DNA of 64,000 nucleotides from an uncultured Acidobacteriota bacterium (lineage in GTDB: Bacteria > Acidobacteriota > Terriglobia > Bryobacterales > Bryobacteraceae). Positions 42,804 through 53,735 of this stretch are shown piece by piece (position 1 is the first letter of the stretch; every line of letters starts with the position of its first letter). A model generated the notes under the pieces. That model did no database searches, was not told the DNA's origin, and was given only the letters and a program-made list of their open reading frames with translations. Made by a program: the position numbers and the translations under genes. The stretch covers positions 1 to 64,000 of the forward strand of contig CADECY010000005.1 of NCBI GenBank assembly GCA_902825945.1, in the 5' to 3' direction.

Positions 42804-44468
42804 TCATGGCGCGCCCGGCGGCGACTTCCGCCTCCGCGTTGCCTGTTCGAAGGCATAGCCCAGTTCGATGAGCCTCGGCTCGCTGCAGGCAAGTCCGGCG
42901 AAGCTGACACCGAACGGAACCGGCTTCGGATCGAAGCCCGGCGGAAACGCCCCGCCCCCCGTGTTCGGCACCATACCGAAGGGCACGATGATCGTCGGAT
43001 AGCCCGGAACCGCCGAGATCGAGTATCCGTTCGATCCGGGAAACAGCATCGCGTCGAGCTTGTGGGTCTGGAACGCTTCATCCAGTCCGTGCGTGGCCGC
43101 CAGCCGCAGATCCTTGGCGCGATCGGCCTCATAACGCGCCCGGTCCGCTTCGAGATCCATCTCGCCGGAGATATCCAGGCGCGACTGACCGAAGCGGATC
43201 GCTCCCATCTTCTCGTGGGCTTGGTTCCACTGCCGCAACTCCTCGAGTGTCTTCACCGGCGAGCGCGGCCCGAGCGAGGAAAGCCACTTGTTGAAATCGC
43301 GCTTCATCCCGTACTTGAAAACCACCGAGCAGTTCGCGTCATTGCCCTTCGCCTGCGGCGCTCCCGCACATTGGTTCACCGTAAGCACATTGTTCGCCGG
43401 ATCGGGATCGGTCACGCTCGGGATATCAGCCGGATCGACAATCACCGCGCCCTGCTGTTTCAGCACCTCGATCGCCTCGGCCATGACTTTGCCCTCGGTC
43501 TCGTTGAGTCCGCCGCGTGGACCGGCTTTGTCGTAGAAGAAGGCGCGCGGGATTCCGATACGGGCACCGCGAAGCGCGCCCGCCTTCAGGAACTTCGTGT
43601 AGTCGCGCCCTGGCGGCGGCGTGCAACGCGCCGTCGCCGAATCGTTCGGATCGGAACTCGCGCCCTCGAGCGCGCCAAGCAGGATCGCGGCGTCAGCAAC
43701 CCATTTCGCCATCGGACCCGCGGTATCCTGATCCGCCGTGATCGGAATGACGCCGTGGCGGCTGACACGGCCCACCGTCGGCTTGATCGCCGCGAGCATG
43801 TTCTGATTGGACGGCCCGAGGATCGAACCCGACGTCTCGGTGCCCACGTTCGCCGCCCAGAAATTCGCCGCCGTTCCGATGCCTGAACTCGATCCACCCG
43901 GGTTGTGAACGGGCCGGCCGTCGCGGTTCCGCTCGCGTGGGTCGCGCCTCGGATCATACGGACTGAAGCTGAAACCCGCAATGGCCGTGTATCCGCTCAC
44001 CATGGGCGTGGGCGATCCGGCGGTCCAGTTGGCGAGTTCGGTGAGGGTGGTCTTGGCGATCAGGATCGCGCCCGCCTCGCGCAGGTTCCGGGTGAGCGTC
44101 GCATCGTAGGGCGGAACGAACCCGGCAAAGGCGAGCGTGCCTCCTGTGGTCGGCAGATCCGTCGTGTGGATGTTGTCCTTGAGGGCGATCGGAATCCCGT
44201 GCAGCGGCCCGCGAACCTTACCCTGGGCCCGCTCGCGATCCAGCCGGTCCGCTTCCGCGAGTGCCTTCGGGTTGACCGTGATGGCCGCGTTGAGCTGGTC
44301 CTCGTAGGTGGCGATGCGGGCCAAATACTGTTCCACGAGTTGCCGCGAGGTGACCCGCTTCTTGCGCAACGCCTCCTGCATCTGCGGGATGCTGGCCTCC
44401 ACGACGCTGAATTTCGGGGCCGCTGGAAGGAGGGTGGCGGCCAGGAGGGCAAAGGCGGTCGCGCGCAT
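42804..44468 (-). CDS. Secreted amidase (amidase-signature family)
   Basis: The 554-residue enzyme has signal peptide MRATAFALLAATLLPAA. Its catalytic triad is Ser-cisSer-Lys: the lysine in IPIALKDNIHTTDLPT, the cis-Ser in NPGGSSSGIGTA and the nucleophile Ser in VGTETSGSILGPS. Secreted members cleave peptide amides or small amides. The substrate is not predictable. A GGAGG-like sequence lies about 15 bp before the ATG, farther than usual. It is divergent from the DUF4143 ATPase across a 173-bp, unusually AT-rich gap. Confidence 0.9.
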   Translation of the reverse strand: MRATAFALLAATLLPAAPKFSVVEASIPQMQEALRKKRVTSRQLVEQYLARIATYEDQLNAAITVNPKALAEADRLDRERAQGKVRGPLHGIPIALKDNIHTTDLPTTGGTLAFAGFVPPYDATLTRNLREAGAILIAKTTLTELANWTAGSPTPMVSGYTAIAGFSFSPYDPRRDPRERNRDGRPVHNPGGSSSGIGTAANFWAANVGTETSGSILGPSNQNMLAAIKPTVGRVSRHGVIPITADQDTAGPMAKWVADAAILLGALEGASSDPNDSATARCTPPPGRDYTKFLKAGALRGARIGIPRAFFYDKAGPRGGLNETEGKVMAEAIEVLKQQGAVIVDPADIPSVTDPDPANNVLTVNQCAGAPQAKGNDANCSVVFKYGMKRDFNKWLSSLGPRSPVKTLEELRQWNQAHEKMGAIRFGQSRLDISGEMDLEADRARYEADRAKDLRLAATHGLDEAFQTHKLDAMLFPGSNGYSISAVPGYPTIIVPFGMVPNTGGGAFPPGFDPKPVPFGVSFAGLACSEPRLIELGYAFEQATRRRKSPPGAP

Positions 44469-44641
44469 GCCAGGAATTGTACCACCTCCTTGTGATTCAT
44501 GTGTTTAGATATCAGGAGGCACCGTCGGACCGTGCAGTATTTCATTATTTAATACAAGGTGATTGTATTTTTTCATGATTTTCTGCACTGACAACGCAGA
44601 ACTTCATCGATTCCTGTCACCCATGCTATGCTGGAAATCAC
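44469..44641. promoter_or_regulatory. AT-rich divergent intergenic region with a dyad
   Basis: This stretch is visibly AT-rich compared with all neighbours. AATACAA (44551-44557) and TTGTATT (44563-44569) form a perfect 7-bp inverted repeat around GGTGA, followed by six Ts (44568-44573). It could be an operator, a weak terminator or the edge of a transferred segment. A -10-like TATGCT (44627-44632) lies 9 bp before the ATPase ATG, with a poor -35 upstream. Confidence 0.5.
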
Positions 44642-45865
44642 ATGGGCGATTTTCGCCGCGTGGTCGGCCTCAGCGGATGGCTAAAGCTGAGTTCGCTGTT
44701 TCTGGTGGGTCCTCGCCAGACAGGCAAGACGACGTTGATCCGTCAGGCCTTCCCTCGAGCCAAGTATTTCAATCTCCTCGAATCGAACGTCTTCCGGGAG
44801 GTCGCGCGCAGGCCGGAGCTGATCCGCCAGCGGCGCCGTCCCGGCGAGAATCTGATCGTGATCGACGAGATCCAGAAGCTGCCGCAGCTCTTGGACGAGG
44901 TCCAGGTGATGATCGATTCCGACCGGGATCTGCGATTCATCCTCACCGGCTCGAGCATCCGATCGTTGCGGCGAGCGGGCTTGAACCTCCTCGGAGGCCG
45001 GGCGTGGGAGGCGCGGCTGCATCCGCTCGTTTCGCCCGAGCTTCCGGGCGGGATTCTACTGCGGCGCCTCAATGACGGAAGCCTGCCATTCGTTCTGAAC
45101 TCCGCGAGCCCGCGCAAAGCGCTCGAGGAGTACGTGGACGTGTATCTGGGAGAAGAAGTGGTCTCCCAGGGTGCCGTGCGCCAAGTGGAGCCCTTCTCGC
45201 GATTCCTGAACATCGCCGCCCTCGCCAACGGCGAGCAGATCAACTACACCAAGATGGGCGCCGACTGCCAGGTGGCTCCGCGCACCATTCGCGAGTATGT
45301 CCAAGTGCTCGACGACACCCTGATCGCACGCGAGCTTCCCGCGTTCACCGGAACCAAGGTTCGCAAACCCGTGGCCTCGGCAAAGCTCTACCTTTTTGAC
45401 GTCGGCGTGGCGAACGTCCTAATGGGCCGCGGCCGCGTCGAGCCCGGAACCGAGGGCTTCGGACGCGCGCTCGAACATCAGATCTACCTCGAACTCCGCG
45501 CCTTCCTCGACTACACGCACCAACCCCTGCCCCTCACCTATTGGCGCAGCACCTCGCAGTTCGAAGCCGATTTTCTGATCGACGGCCGCATCGGCATCGA
45601 ATCGAAGGGCAAGGAATTCGTCACCAAGCGCGACTACAAGGGCCTGCTCGCGCTCGCCGAGGAGATCCCGCTCGAGCGCAAGATCATCGTCTGCGCCGAG
45701 TCGCAGTGGCGGATGTCGGACGAAGGAGTCGAGGTGATGCCGATGCAGGAGTTTTTCACCGAACTGTGGAAGGGCTCGATCATCCCGATCCCCGAAGCGG
45801 CGTTCCAGTTCATGAATCCCGAACTGTTCCCCGATCGCACGCGAGCACAGGCGGGCGCAGAATAG
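44642..45865 (+). CDS. AAA ATPase with DUF4143 domain
   Basis: The 407-residue protein has Walker A VGPRQTGKTTLIRQAFP, Walker B LIVIDEIQKLPQLLDEV and sensor-1-like FILTGSSIRSLRRAG. Its DUF4143 C-terminal part (KLYLFDVGVANVLMGRGRVE, FGRALEHQIYLELRAFLDY, ADFLIDGRIGIESKG) resembles a PD-(D/E)xK-like fold with E/K residues in place. Such ATPases occur sporadically across bacteria and are probably mobile. The function is unknown. It stands alone downstream of an AT-rich gap and converges with the TonB receptor, with 9 bp between stops. Confidence 0.88.
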   Translation: MGDFRRVVGLSGWLKLSSLFLVGPRQTGKTTLIRQAFPRAKYFNLLESNVFREVARRPELIRQRRRPGENLIVIDEIQKLPQLLDEVQVMIDSDRDLRFILTGSSIRSLRRAGLNLLGGRAWEARLHPLVSPELPGGILLRRLNDGSLPFVLNSASPRKALEEYVDVYLGEEVVSQGAVRQVEPFSRFLNIAALANGEQINYTKMGADCQVAPRTIREYVQVLDDTLIARELPAFTGTKVRKPVASAKLYLFDVGVANVLMGRGRVEPGTEGFGRALEHQIYLELRAFLDYTHQPLPLTYWRSTSQFEADFLIDGRIGIESKGKEFVTKRDYKGLLALAEEIPLERKIIVCAESQWRMSDEGVEVMPMQEFFTELWKGSIIPIPEAAFQFMNPELFPDRTRAQAGAE

Positions 45866-45874
45866 CGGACCGAT

Positions 45875-48800
45875 TCAGAACCCGATTCGCAGTCCGATCT
45901 GGACTTGTCGCGGGGCCTTCGCCGAGAAGATGCGGCCGAAATTCGCCGGTTCGTCGGCATATCGTTCCGGCATGTCGAAGTTCGCGGTGTTGGTCAGATT
46001 GAACGCCTGCACATCGGCGGTGATGGACCATCGCTCGCCAACCGCAAAGCGCCGGGACAGCCCGAAGTCGAGGTTGAAGAGGCCAGGACCGTCCACGATG
46101 TTCCGGCCAGCGGACCCGAACGTGAACTGGCGCGGGATCGCGAAGGCCGAGGTATCGAACCAGCGCTGGGGCGTGCGCGTCTCGAGCTGGGGGTTCCCCA
46201 GCAGGTCGGGCCGGTCATTGCCGAAGATGCTGCCCGAGTTTCCAGTGTTCGAGTTGTCGAATCGCAGCAGCGGCGTGAACGGTTGTCCGGCCTGCGCGCT
46301 GAGGATCCCGCGGAATTCGAAACCGGCCCACGCGGCGGTCACTGCGGTGCTCAGCCGGTGGCGCATGTCGAAACTCGAACGCGCACGTTCGAGCGCGTAG
46401 TTGAAACTGTCCTGCGGAAAGTTCTTGTCGGGTTTGGTTCCGAGAAACGCCGACGTGTCGTCGATCGACTTCGACCACGTGTAGGCGGAAAGCACCGAGT
46501 AGCGCCCAGCGAAGCGGCGGTCAAACCGCACCTGCAGCGAGTGGAACGACGAGTTTGCGCCGCTCTCGGAATAGAAGAGTCCGCTGTAGGCGGGGTTCGG
46601 ACGCCGCAAGGCGAGCACGCCCGAGCCGGGGCGTGCTTGATTCAGATCGCGGGAACGGATCAGGTGGGTGCCCTTGCTGCCCGCGTATGCGATGGACATC
46701 GTGGCCCGCCGCGAAAACTGCCGTTCCACCGTGAAGTTCCAGTTCTGGATGTAGGCCGACGTCAGGCCGGGACTCAGAGTGTTCGGCGACGGTGGTGGCG
46801 TGATCCCGCCGCGCACGGGAAACGGATCGCTCAGGCTCAGCAACGCCGTGGCTGTGGGAAAAAAGACGCGCGTATTGAACAGCGGCGGATTGAAGTAGAA
46901 CGACGAGTTCACCACGAACATGCCGCTATCGAAGAAAATTCCGTATCCGCCGCGCACCGCGGTCCGAGAATCCGGCGACCAGGCGAAGCCCACGCGCGGC
47001 GCGAAGTTATTGCGATCCGAGCGCAGCCCCGATCGCGGCACGTCTTCCGTTCCCACCCGCACCAGCTTCGCGGTCGAAGGCACGTAGGCGTACATGCGAT
47101 CCTCCGGGTCGATCGCCGGAGTGTTGAACTCATAGCGTACGCCGAGACTGAGATTGAGCGACGGCAGCACGCGCCAGTCATCCTGCGCGAACGCGTGATA
47201 GGCCGAGGTGCGCAGGCTTTGGCGATTGTCGAAACGAGCCTGCAGCGCAAACGAGGGAAGGCCGAGCAGCAGATCCGCGATGCCGATTCCGCTGAGCGCG
47301 CCTGAGAACGTCATCGTGCCGCGCGAGAAGTAGTCGAGGTAGCCATCGGTCGCCAGCCGCCGGACTTCCCCGCCCGTCTTGAACACATGCGAGCCGCGAA
47401 CCATCGCGACACTCGGCTGGACCTGCCATGTGTCGGTCGATCGCCCCAGTGGAAGCTGATCCGCGTCTCCCACCTGCGCGAATCCCGCCACCTTGATCGA
47501 CGGATAACCGAAGTCGCGCGCCTCCGCGGGAAGCCAGTTTACGCCCCACGCGCGATTCACATCGGTCAGATAATTCTGTTGTTTCGCCTCACGAAACGAT
47601 CGCGTGAAGGCGAATCGAGTGGTCTGCACGGTGCTGCTCGACCAGACCCGTTGATGCTGCGCCGAGATGTTGTGCCCCGTGTTCGTCACGAAATTGCCGT
47701 ATCCCGGAACGCCGGTGACCTCTTCGGCGAACGGTTCAAGCAGATCCTGCGCCCCCCATCCGTAACGCAGGGTCAGATCATCGCGCGGTCCGATCCGGTA
47801 GTCGCCGCGCGCGAGCAGGTTGTGCGACACATCCGCGAGCGCGGGTTGCGCGAGGTGGAGCGAATCTTGATTGGGCAAGGGAAACAACGCGAGCACGCGC
47901 GCCGACAACGGATGAATGCGCGCGGCGGGAATCCGGTTGGCGGGGAACGGTTGCCGTGTGAACGGGTCGAGCACCGTGCGCGCCATCTCGCCATTGCGCT
48001 CGGCTAGTGAAGGCACCGCGCTGAGCCGGGGCAGGCCGCGCCGCTCGCGGAGGCCCTCGTAGTTCGCGAAGAAGAACACGCGATCACGAATCACGGGCCC
48101 GCCCACCGATCCACCGAACTGACTGCGAATGTACTTGGGCCGTTCGGCCCCTTCGAAGAAGTTGCGGGCATCGAGCACGCGGTTTCGCAAGTATTCGTAC
48201 GCCGTTGCGTGGGTCTCGTTCGAACCCGATCGAGTGACCACGTTCACCTGCGCGCCCGAACTCCGTCCGTACTCCGCGCTGTAGCCATTCGACAGGACCC
48301 GGAACTCGCGGATGCTTTCGACCGAGGGTTGCAGCACGTAGCGGTTGGTGTAGGGATCGTTGTTGTCCGAACCGTCGAGCGTGAAATTGTTGAACTCCTC
48401 GCGAGCCCCGCCGGCGTGCATCGAGAACGATCCACGCGAACTCAACTCCGAATCCTGCACGGGCGGCAGAATGCCCGGCGCGAGAAGGCAAAGCTGGAGA
48501 AAGTCACGGCGGTTCAAGGGAAGCGAAGCGATGCGCTCGCGTTCGAGCGTAAGGCCGAGCGAAGGCGACTCGGTTTGCAGCCCTTGCGCCTGTGCTTCCA
48601 CGCTCACCGATTCGCGGAGGGCGCCGGGGCCGAGCGTGAAGTCCTGCACCGCGTGGCCATCGACAGTCACTTCTATCTTCGCGGCGCGGACGGCTTGCAT
48701 GTCCCGCGCCGACGCCGTCACGGCGTACGATCCTGGCGGCAGGGCGGCAATTCGATACGCTCCGTTGAGAGCCGTGGGAGCTGTCCGGCTCACTCCATGT

Positions 48801-48958
48801 TCCGCGTCTTCCGCCGTCACTGTCGCGGCGGGAATCGAACGTCCCGACGAGTCGCGAACCACGCCCGAGATCGAGCCCGTAATGGTCTGCGCCGTGGAGA
48901 AGGCAGATATCGAAAGAGCAAGGAGCACCAATCGAAGCATCTGCTTCCAGTCTCTCAC
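45875..48958 (-). CDS. TonB-dependent receptor, Oar-like, with N-terminal carboxypeptidase-regulatory-like domain
   Basis: The 1027-residue outer-membrane protein has signal peptide MLRLVLLALSISAFSTAQ. A CarboxypepD_reg-like beta-sandwich follows (ITGSISGVVRDSSGRSIPAA, GAYRIAALPPGSYAVTAS). The plug has LPLNRRDFLQLCLLAPGI, FTLDGSDNNDPYTN and SGAQVNVVTRSGSNETHATA. A long barrel ends QVQIGLRIGF. It likely takes up a large or oligomeric substrate. GTG 48958 overlaps the stop of the upstream PL22-like gene (GTGA), which suggests oligogalacturonide or related uptake. Confidence 0.92.
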   Translation of the reverse strand: MRDWKQMLRLVLLALSISAFSTAQTITGSISGVVRDSSGRSIPAATVTAEDAEHGVSRTAPTALNGAYRIAALPPGSYAVTASARDMQAVRAAKIEVTVDGHAVQDFTLGPGALRESVSVEAQAQGLQTESPSLGLTLERERIASLPLNRRDFLQLCLLAPGILPPVQDSELSSRGSFSMHAGGAREEFNNFTLDGSDNNDPYTNRYVLQPSVESIREFRVLSNGYSAEYGRSSGAQVNVVTRSGSNETHATAYEYLRNRVLDARNFFEGAERPKYIRSQFGGSVGGPVIRDRVFFFANYEGLRERRGLPRLSAVPSLAERNGEMARTVLDPFTRQPFPANRIPAARIHPLSARVLALFPLPNQDSLHLAQPALADVSHNLLARGDYRIGPRDDLTLRYGWGAQDLLEPFAEEVTGVPGYGNFVTNTGHNISAQHQRVWSSSTVQTTRFAFTRSFREAKQQNYLTDVNRAWGVNWLPAEARDFGYPSIKVAGFAQVGDADQLPLGRSTDTWQVQPSVAMVRGSHVFKTGGEVRRLATDGYLDYFSRGTMTFSGALSGIGIADLLLGLPSFALQARFDNRQSLRTSAYHAFAQDDWRVLPSLNLSLGVRYEFNTPAIDPEDRMYAYVPSTAKLVRVGTEDVPRSGLRSDRNNFAPRVGFAWSPDSRTAVRGGYGIFFDSGMFVVNSSFYFNPPLFNTRVFFPTATALLSLSDPFPVRGGITPPPSPNTLSPGLTSAYIQNWNFTVERQFSRRATMSIAYAGSKGTHLIRSRDLNQARPGSGVLALRRPNPAYSGLFYSESGANSSFHSLQVRFDRRFAGRYSVLSAYTWSKSIDDTSAFLGTKPDKNFPQDSFNYALERARSSFDMRHRLSTAVTAAWAGFEFRGILSAQAGQPFTPLLRFDNSNTGNSGSIFGNDRPDLLGNPQLETRTPQRWFDTSAFAIPRQFTFGSAGRNIVDGPGLFNLDFGLSRRFAVGERWSITADVQAFNLTNTANFDMPERYADEPANFGRIFSAKAPRQVQIGLRIGF

Positions 48959-50055
48959 TTCAACTCGGCGGCGTACACCTGCGGATCTCCTGATTTGTCG
49001 CTGACGAAAACCACCACCCGCTCATCATGCGAGAACGATGGATGGGGGTGAGTCCACTGCGGGCCGTACACCGTGTCGGTCGCGACCTCCATCCAACTGA
49101 GCGCTCCGCTCTTGGCCGCGCTGCGCGCCGCCGCGAAATCTTCAGCCACCGCGTAGCGCGACGTTTTCCATTGGCTCCCGCCGTTGCTCGATTCGCTGAG
49201 GCAGACGGGAGTCCGCTCGCCGGTCGCGGCGTCGATCAGGAACAACCCTAGGTCCGGGTGGTTGGTGTCGCAGAGCACGAGCGTACCCGCGCGATTCGGA
49301 GTGATGTGCCAGGCGTTGAACCCGGCGATGCGGGCTCGCTCGCGCGTGGCCCAGTTCATGCGCCAAAGTCCGAACGGCCACACGGTGTAGACCAGATCGC
49401 CCGTGCGTCCGAGGAAAGTCTCGTGCACGACGAACTCATCGTTCCCATGTTGATAGAGGCATTCCAAACCCGTGCCATCCCGCCGCACGCGATGCATGCG
49501 GGGTGCGGGGTCTCCGGCGAATTCGATCCACTCGGGCTCGAGCGGATGAAACTGCGGATGAATCACGGTGCGCGGAAACGGAATGAAGTTCCAACTCGAT
49601 CCGTCCGCCTTACCGGCCACTATCCCGGATTCCGTGCCGCGCTTGGCCGCGGCCGTAATCCACTCGCCGTCGCTGGCGAGCGAACACTCGCCCAGTTGGG
49701 CACCAGGAAACTCCACGACACAGCGCGTATCACCGCTCTCGACTCCGATGCAATGGATCGATCCCGCGCGAACGAAGAAAATCCGCTCGCCATCCGCGTG
49801 GATCGCGGGCGAGAACGGATGAATCGGCAGTCCGCTCGTAAGCTGGCGGATCTCGCCATCCGGAAACGGCCGGATCTCGTACAGTTGGGCCGCACCGCTC
49901 CGATAGGAGACGAAGATCATCGACGCGCCATCGGGCGTGAACGAACTCTGCAGGAAGTAGGTTGCGTGGTTGATGCACGGCTGATTCGTCAACTGGTGCA
50001 CGCGCGCACCCGTCGCGCGATCGATGTGGACCGAGTGCTCTGATGGAAATCGCAT
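48955..50055 (-). CDS. Oligogalacturonate lyase-like propeller protein (PL22 type)
   Basis: The 366-residue seven-bladed-propeller-like protein lacks a signal peptide. The C-terminal VYGPQWTHPHPSFSHDERVV has the spacing Gln-x-x-His-x-His that PL22 oligogalacturonide lyases use to hold Mn2+. HPQFHPLEPEWIEFAGDPA and HYTF-like regions (AWHITPNRAGTLVLCDTNHP) also match the family. It would cleave unsaturated digalacturonate in the cytoplasm during pectin breakdown. Start: ATG 50055, one base after the methyltransferase stop region. Its stop overlaps the TonB receptor start. Confidence 0.8.
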   Translation of the reverse strand: MRFPSEHSVHIDRATGARVHQLTNQPCINHATYFLQSSFTPDGASMIFVSYRSGAAQLYEIRPFPDGEIRQLTSGLPIHPFSPAIHADGERIFFVRAGSIHCIGVESGDTRCVVEFPGAQLGECSLASDGEWITAAAKRGTESGIVAGKADGSSWNFIPFPRTVIHPQFHPLEPEWIEFAGDPAPRMHRVRRDGTGLECLYQHGNDEFVVHETFLGRTGDLVYTVWPFGLWRMNWATRERARIAGFNAWHITPNRAGTLVLCDTNHPDLGLFLIDAATGERTPVCLSESSNGGSQWKTSRYAVAEDFAAARSAAKSGALSWMEVATDTVYGPQWTHPHPSFSHDERVVVFVSDKSGDPQVYAAELK

Positions 50056-50736
50056 CTAGCGCGCCGGCCCCTTGAAGACGAGGATGTGCTGCCACGGAAG
50101 CCCGTCGATCAGCTTGTCGAACGTGTAGCCTTCCGCTTCGAGCTCCTTCTTTGCCGTGGCGACCGACATCTTGTGCTCGGGCCGGATCGGCACCTTCGGG
50201 TCCTCCTCGCGGAATTCGAGAAGGATCAGCCGCCCGTCGGGTTTCAGCGATTTCGCGATGTCGCGGAGCATCTTTTGCGGCTCCGAGAACTCGTGATAGA
50301 CGTCGACCAATAACACGATGTCCATCGCGCCGTCCGGCAGGTTCGCGGCATCGATCGCGCCGGGAATCGTCTCGACGTTGCGGATTCCCGCCTTCTGGGC
50401 CCGTGTGCGAAGCATGCGCAGCATCTCCGGCTGCAGGTCGGTGGCGTAGACTTTCCCCTTCGGCCCCACGATCTTGGCGATCTTGAGCGAATAGTATCCG
50501 ACCCCAGCTCCGAGATCGGCCACAACGGAGCCTTCCGGAATCGCGAGCAGCTTCAATGCGAGATCGGGGTTTTCCTCCTGCTCGCGCTCGGCGCGAACCA
50601 GCCAACTGGCGCCGCCCACACCCATCACGGGTGCGATCTGGCGTCCGCTGACCGGATGCTTACCTTGCCATCCGGCAAGCGGAGCCACGGCCAGAGCCAG
50701 CGCCATGGCGGCAAAGACGATTTGCTTGGAGATCAT
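50056..50736 (-). CDS. Exported class I SAM-dependent methyltransferase
   Basis: The 226-residue protein has a leader MISKQIVFAAMALALAVAPL followed by a Rossmann methyltransferase: VVADLGAGVGYYSLKIAKIV, KVYATDLQPEMLRMLRTRA, DIVLLVDVYHEFSEPQKML and PDGRLILLEFREED. I chose ATG 50736 because AGGA lies 6 bp upstream. The frame opens five codons earlier. A signal-peptide-bearing SAM methyltransferase is unusual, since SAM is cytoplasmic, but homologues of this kind are seen in Acidobacteriota. It lies immediately upstream of the PL22-like gene. Confidence 0.82.
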   Translation of the reverse strand: MISKQIVFAAMALALAVAPLAGWQGKHPVSGRQIAPVMGVGGASWLVRAEREQEENPDLALKLLAIPEGSVVADLGAGVGYYSLKIAKIVGPKGKVYATDLQPEMLRMLRTRAQKAGIRNVETIPGAIDAANLPDGAMDIVLLVDVYHEFSEPQKMLRDIAKSLKPDGRLILLEFREEDPKVPIRPEHKMSVATAKKELEAEGYTFDKLIDGLPWQHILVFKGPAR

Positions 50737-50784
50737 GGTGTGTCCTAGCATTTTAATGGTTGTACGAATTCTCGCGGAGGAAGA

Positions 50785-51324
50785 ATGGCCTTTTCTGATA
50801 TGACGCGGCGGGAACTGCTCGCGATTTGTGGAATTTCGCTATTGCCAGCAGGCGGTTGTGGCGGGGTAAAGAAAGAGCCTCGCCTCTACAAGATGGGCGA
50901 AGCCACGCAAGTGGGCGTGCTGGTCTACACGATCCTCGAGGCCGACTGGTTCACGCACCTGAGCGGCGAGGTGGACCGGATTCCGAAAGACCGCTACATT
51001 GTGGTCCGCATGACCATTCAGAACGCAGGCTCGAAGGAAGCCACCGTTCCCCTGATGACGCTCGAGGACGGCAAAGGGCTCGAACTCCGCGAACTGGACG
51101 ATCTCAAGAACGTCCCCGACACGTTGCCGCTACTGCGAATCATTCCACCGGGCGAGATCATGCAGGGGCGAATCGTGTTCGACGGTCCCACACGCGACCT
51201 GCGCCTCCGCGTTGCCGACGTGAGCGACCCCTCCGACGAACGTTCGGCTCTCGTCGACGTGCCGGTCAATCTCGGCGACGCTCAGCCTCTGCCCATCCCC
51301 AAGCCCGCGCAGCCCGCACAATGA
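50785..51324 (+). CDS. Putative lipoprotein of unknown function
   Basis: The 179-residue protein starts MAFSDMTRRELLAICGISLL, then PAGGCGG with a lipobox-like cysteine. The mature beta-rich domain (VGVLVYTILEADWFTHLSG, YIVVRMTIQNAGSKEATVPL, IIPPGEIMQGRIVFD) resembles the immunoglobulin-like DUF4352 type. A strong GGAGG lies 5 bp before the ATG. Its stop overlaps the next start (ATGA). The two proteins probably act together at the cell surface, in an unknown role. Confidence 0.75.
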   Translation: MAFSDMTRRELLAICGISLLPAGGCGGVKKEPRLYKMGEATQVGVLVYTILEADWFTHLSGEVDRIPKDRYIVVRMTIQNAGSKEATVPLMTLEDGKGLELRELDDLKNVPDTLPLLRIIPPGEIMQGRIVFDGPTRDLRLRVADVSDPSDERSALVDVPVNLGDAQPLPIPKPAQPAQ

Positions 51325-52148
51325 CCCGTCTCGCACTGGCCCTGTTTCCGCTGGCGGCCGTGTGGGCCATCACGATTCCGGAGTCCGCGCTGCATCAGTA
51401 CGACGATGGTCCGCCGCTGGGCGCGAACTTCAAGTTCGGGCCCGGTGAACCGGTCTGGGTCAGCTTCCGGATCGCGGGCTACAAGAAGACCGAGGAGGAC
51501 GTTCCCAAAGTCAAGATGTCGTGGAACGTCGAAGTGAAAGATGCCAAGGGCGTGCGCGTGGTGGAGGCGAAATCGGAAGAGATCGACGTTTCGCTGGCCG
51601 TCGAGGACAAGGACTGGAAGCCGAAAAAGCGCCACGAATTCCAACTCCCACCGCTGATCGACTCAGGCGCCTACACCATCACCATCAGCGTCAAGGACGA
51701 ACTTGCCGGACAGTCGGTGAGGAAGGAAATCGTGTTTAGCGTGGCGAATCCCATCGTGGTGGAGCCGAGCGACACACTGGTGGCACGCAATTTCCGCTTC
51801 CTGCGTGGAGAGGAAGACGGCCGGGCACTGAATCCGGTGGCCTACAAACAGGGCGATCCGCTCTGGGCCCGCTTCGAAATCACCGGCTACAAGCTCGGCG
51901 ACAAGAACGCCTTCGATGTTTCCTACGGACTCGAGGTTCTCCGCGCCGATGGTTCGCGGCTCTATCAGGAACCGGAAGCCGCTGGCGAGCGCGACGCCAC
52001 CTACTACCCGAAGCGCTTCGTGCAAGGCGTGCTCAACCTGAGTCTCGACAAGACCATCGCGAAGGGCACCTACACGATCGTGCTCCGGCTGAAGGACAAA
52101 GTGGGCAGCGCGACGGCGGAATCGCGCCACGAATTTCAGGTCGAATAA
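51321..52148 (+). CDS. Secreted protein with tandem beta-sandwich domains
   Basis: The 275-residue protein has signal peptide MTRLALALFPLAAVWA. Two similar domains follow at about residues 20-140 and 145-275: GEPVWVSFRIAGYKKTEED pairs with GDPLWARFEITGYKLGDKN, and SGAYTITISVKDELAGQS with KGTYTIVLRLKDKVGSATAE. This is a clear internal duplication of a fibronectin/Ig-like fold. I recognise no enzymatic motif. It starts at ATG 51321 overlapping the upstream stop. The longer open frame upstream is out-of-frame noise. Confidence 0.75.
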   Translation: MTRLALALFPLAAVWAITIPESALHQYDDGPPLGANFKFGPGEPVWVSFRIAGYKKTEEDVPKVKMSWNVEVKDAKGVRVVEAKSEEIDVSLAVEDKDWKPKKRHEFQLPPLIDSGAYTITISVKDELAGQSVRKEIVFSVANPIVVEPSDTLVARNFRFLRGEEDGRALNPVAYKQGDPLWARFEITGYKLGDKNAFDVSYGLEVLRADGSRLYQEPEAAGERDATYYPKRFVQGVLNLSLDKTIAKGTYTIVLRLKDKVGSATAESRHEFQVE

Positions 52149-52179
52149 CGCCTGCTCGAGCTGAGTGACAATAGCAGGA

Positions 52180-53733
<1,554 letters not shown>

Positions 53734-53735
53734 CG

